The notes under the pieces: model-generated
Databases searched by the model: none
What the model saw: only the letters and a program-made list of their open reading frames with translations
Told to the model about the DNA's origin: nothing
Assembly: GCF_000006565.2 (NCBI RefSeq)
Contig: NC_031476.1
Span: 2,318,458-2,382,457, forward strand
Source: Toxoplasma gondii ME49
Lineage: Eukaryota > Apicomplexa > Conoidasida > Eucoccidiorida > Sarcocystidae
Length of the DNA stretch: 64,000 nucleotides
Direction of reading: 5' to 3'
Position numbers and translations under genes: made by a program
Part shown: positions 60,519 to 64,000 of the stretch, in pieces
How the letters are laid out: every line of letters begins with the position of its first letter
Numbering within the stretch: position 1 is the stretch's first letter

Positions 60519-61773
60519 ATGGCGGCGTCGAAAACCAAACCGAAGTCGGGCGGCATGTTCGCGGGTTCCGCGTCGCTGGCCGGGAGCCGCCGAACACTCC
60601 AAGGTGGCCTGAACAGCGCTGGAGTGCCCAGTGGCTTTTTTGGACAGAAGTCGATGCGTCTGGGTTCCATCCGCCTCGGCTCGACGCACAACTCGACGAC
60701 GGCGCTGAAGACTACACATCAGGAGAAAACGTACGCCATGTACCACACGTACGACGCGGCAGTCACCGAGAACGGCGGCAAACTCGAAGTCTCTCACTTG
60801 GTCATGTTTGTTCTGCTCACAATTACCATCCTCGCCACGACCTCTTGTAGTTTCTATTTTATCTCCAGAAAAAACCTGGTGATGGACACTGTTGACCAGC
60901 TGGATCAAGAGGCAGCCGCGGTGCGAAACGTAACCATGACGCTGGACATCGCAGAGGCTGCAGCCCAATGGTCCTACTCCCTTGACACACGCCCGTTCGC
61001 TGAAGCAGCTGTCATCACGCCCGAACTCATATTTGCCGTTCAAGGGCGATTTGTCGGCGCCGCAAATATGATTCTCTCGGCGCTGGAGACTCTGCGAAAC
61101 GCAGACCTCGCAGCTTCGACCTCTTCAAAATGCGTCAGTCCAGATCAGACGTCGCAAGGTGGCAAGCAACCGTGCCCGCTGAAAAAACTCCTTTCGCAGC
61201 TTCGGCAGATCGACACCGGGCTGCACGATGCAATGATGGCGGTTGTCCTGAAAGACCGACTGAAACTCACGGAAGTCCTGAACGAAGTCATCGTTAACCG
61301 ACTTCCTGGCGCGTGGGAGGAAGTCACGGGTCCGATGTCTTTCCTCTTTTTCACCGCGCGTGAACACGATAAAGTCAAAGCTGCCGTCCAAACCTACCTG
61401 TCGAAACTCGACAAACTGACGGCTGACGTGGCCAGCGAATTGGACTGGGAAAGCCCCATGTGGTGCGCCAGTGCCACTGCAGCCACCCTTTCCCTTACCC
61501 TCATCGCGTTTCTCATCGCCGTTGCCGTCTTCTCCAGTGAGGAAACAACAAAAAGACACACGGAGACGCTGTCACCGACTGCAGGGACAGATGTGGAAAA
61601 AGGAGCAGATAACCATACTTATAGAATGAGAACTGTGAGCGTGTGTACCACAGAAGGTTTGACGCCACTCGCTAAACCGAAGTTTGCGACAAATCTCCAT
61701 TTAGACCCCCCATTTACGTACGGGTCTATGGACATCTACGGTCACAGATGAATGAATGCTCATTCCTATGTAC

Positions 61774-61804
<31 letters not shown>

Positions 61805-64000
61805 TGTATATATATTTATATATCAATATATCCTACGCACAAATGGAGACGATCATACGGCTGTTGTAGACCACCTGCAACGCCAGCCTCTCCCGGTTTT
61901 TTCTCGTTTTGACACGGTCAAATATCCGTGGACGGTCTGGGTCTACTGGAAGCCGGTCTCTGCGCTGTACCTGTGTTGCGTTACGTCGGGCCGCCTTTTT
62001 TTGCGCCTGCGATTGTCAAGGGAGATTACAGGAGGCATTCGGGGCCTGCCAGAAAGCGTTTTTTGAGTCAGTCGAAGAACTGCGGGCGAAAATCGACGAG
62101 ATGACCGACTTCATGCATGCCACCTTCGAGTTCCGCATCACTGCCAGTCTACACGTTTTGAACGGTGTGGCGGCTCTGCTGGGTGCCTCGTCGACTTTGA
62201 CGCCTTACCACCAAAAAGTTCTGAAACTGATGGAAAAGTGCGTCGTCGATACAGAGGCTGCGACAGTGAACGCCGTCAGTTGTCTGTGCTCGGAAATCGA
62301 AATTCCGCAGGTAAAACGACATCCACTAAACGCGTACAACATGCACATGCATTCACAAACAAACCAAAAAATGAGTACACACACAGACGTCGGCATGTAA
62401 CTATACCTCGATCACGTGCTCTCTCTCCCGCATTAACACAGGTGGACCTATAGGCAATTATAAAAAAAAATACATAGTGGTATGGTCGCGCTTCCAAGGT
62501 AGAGACGTGAACGCCAGCAGGCACCGTGGACACAGGCCGGGGCTGGTATAGGGAGACCTTCGTCAAGAGAAGTTGGAGAGAAAATAGCGGTCGATGCCAA
62601 ACTGTTCTTCCCTGTCATGTACCTCTTGTCTGTGTTGCACACGAATCTCTGTTTCTTTTTGAATGTTGTGTGACACCCGCTACAGCTTGGCACTGAAGAG
62701 ACGAACATCCGGGCCATCGTCGAAGACTGCTTGGAAATATTCGCGTCTAAAACTGAGGCTCGGGGACTCCCAGTCACATGCACATTCGGGGCTGGGTGCC
62801 CCTCCGTCGCTCTCGTTGACTCACATAAATTGCGGACGATTTTAACGAAGGTGAGAGCTGCAAAGAAAATCAATAGCTGTTGCATCCTCCAACGTCTCTC
62901 CTTTGGAGCATGCGTGCAGATATCCGAAAACAGTTCTGTCGCTGCTCTTCCCCCGTCTCTGGTGCAGCGATCTGAGAGTTGCAGACTGCATACACCAAGC
63001 GCATGTGAAACTGCTTAGGTCTCTGATAAAATCCCTACAAATGCATTCGCTACCATCCATCATTAAGTACGTTGTCAAAATGATGAGATTTCTATCTCTA
63101 TGCAAATGTGAAGGGGGTTTCACTTTTGTATTTGTCTTCATACAAGTGCGTTTTGAGGAGCTTTGTCAACAACGAAACACCACGGATACATGTGCGGGTG
63201 AAGAGCAGCCCTCCCCTTTAGTTACATACTTGGAGATCCACTTGCATTTCTGGACATTGTACCTGGCAGGACTATTGGTAGAGCGACAGGGCTGGCAGCG
63301 TAGCCGAGCAAGCGAAACCTTGCCGTGCAATGTGACTTTTCTTTCGTCTCGGCTTTCAGGTCCTCTCCTTTGTTGTTGACCATACTTTTGAGAAGGGCCG
63401 CGGCGTCGACGTCTTCGTCAACGCGAACGCGTCTGCATCCCGACAAGGAGATTCGCTAGAAGAATTCCGAGGCTTTGACATTCACTTCGAAGTCAGTCGT
63501 TCGCCAGTTTCTTCTCCCATAAGCGGCGCTTTCGACAGGCCAGTCGAAGGGCTTCTCCGAGGTGCTCTTCTATGCCTGTAGCGCTTCGCTCCACAGATTA
63601 GGGTGTCCATATCCATGCATAGTCCTAGATATTTGCACATGTCTCACTCTCGTTTAGATCGCCTTTCCGGCCTATGAACCTCTATACCTTATCTGTGCGC
63701 TGTCCACTCACGCAACTCAGCACGCAGATACTTCAGAATGTAGACCTGGGTCTCGCCAGATTAGTCACCTTGTCGACGGTCGCGTTGTTGGTGTTTCCTC
63801 TCTTGCGTGTATCGTGTCTGTCTGTATGGATGCAGGTACGTAGAACTAGCCAGTTCTAACTGTGCAGCACGAAGACGGTCTCTCGGTAATCTGTGTTGAA
63901 CTACTCTAGCCACGATGAGACAACGGCGTCGCGCCTGCCTCTCAAGACATTCATTCTCTGTGGTGCAGAAACCCCGTTGAGGGGAATGTTCCAAAACACG
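60519..64000 (+). CDS. Two-pass membrane sensor with histidine-kinase-like core (sensor B), cut by window end
   Basis: Exons seen: 60519-61536, 62021-62310, 62686-62850, 63360-63491, all in phase; the rest lies beyond 64,000. Residues 1-90 are a Ser/Gly/Arg-rich cytoplasmic tail; TM1 is about 91-114 (VSHLVMFVLLTITILATT). An external helical domain of about 200 residues (with NVT) ends at TM2, about 317-338 (ATLSLTLIAFLIAVAV). A coiled coil leads into the H-box position FMHATFEFRITASLHVLNG, where Phe stands at the expected phospho-His. Then come NIRAIVEDCLEIFASKTEARG and DSHKLRTILTKVLSFVV, the N-terminal half of an HATPase fold. This half aligns with sensor A (NIRLLLDGCIQVYKNETRANG; DKLRLRTVLLQVLRFAL), so the two are paralogues. 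They also share a phase-0 intron at the middle of the HATPase region. ATP-binding G boxes fall outside the window. Confidence 0.8.
61766..61832. repeat. (TA)n microsatellite in sensor B intron 1
   Basis: TA/CATA runs between the sensor exon and the dimerisation-helix exon. Confidence 0.85.

Overview
This is nuclear DNA of an apicomplexan, almost certainly Toxoplasma gondii or a very close coccidian such as Hammondia or Neospora. The genes are intron-rich, with GT-AG splice sites and long UTRs. (TA)n microsatellites sit in many introns, and proteins carry low-complexity Ser/Gly/Ala insertions. The spacers hold decayed fragments of apicomplexan mitochondrial DNA (cob, LSU rRNA and probably SSU rRNA). 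I cannot separate the genera from sequence alone. Exons were joined by hand, using reading frame, splice sites and phase.

Layout. 1,431-12,763 (-): transcription elongation factor SPT5, about 15 exons. 19,605-26,033 (+): the atypical MAP kinase ERK7 (MAPK15 type), 11 exons. 28,527-32,855 (-): CCR4-NOT subunit 3, 5 exons. 35,342-36,403 (-): a single-exon, probably N-myristoylated Glu/Arg-repeat coiled-coil protein with a Cys-rich tail. 39,723-46,848 (-): a class I cyclic-nucleotide phosphodiesterase, 12 exons. 47,117-48,193 and 48,564-49,498 (-): two small three-exon genes of unknown function. 49,552-57,283 (-): a two-pass membrane protein with a histidine-kinase-type core and a receiver-like tail. 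60,519 to the window end (+): a second protein of that kind, cut by the edge. The main gene-poor blocks are 12.8-19.6, 32.9-35.3, 36.4-39.5 and 57.3-60.5 kb.

The most unusual part is 39.7-64 kb. Two paralogous sensor proteins with histidine-kinase architecture are transcribed head-to-head from a shared 3.2-kb region. Each has an N-terminal cytoplasmic tail, a transmembrane helix, a roughly 190-220-residue external helical domain, a second transmembrane helix, a dimerisation helix region and an HATPase-like fold. Apicomplexans are usually described as lacking two-component histidine kinases. Both proteins lack the phospho-accepting histidine at the expected place, and the complete one has also lost the N box and G1 box, so they look like pseudo-kinases or ligand sensors. 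A phosphodiesterase with all catalytic residues lies about 2.7 kb downstream on the same strand, separated by two small genes. A functional link between sensors and phosphodiesterase is inference from position and from the known histidine-kinase/RegA phosphodiesterase relay of Dictyostelium.

The other large genes are housekeeping or parasite-core functions: transcription elongation (SPT5), mRNA deadenylation (CNOT3) and apical complex (conoid) biogenesis (ERK7).
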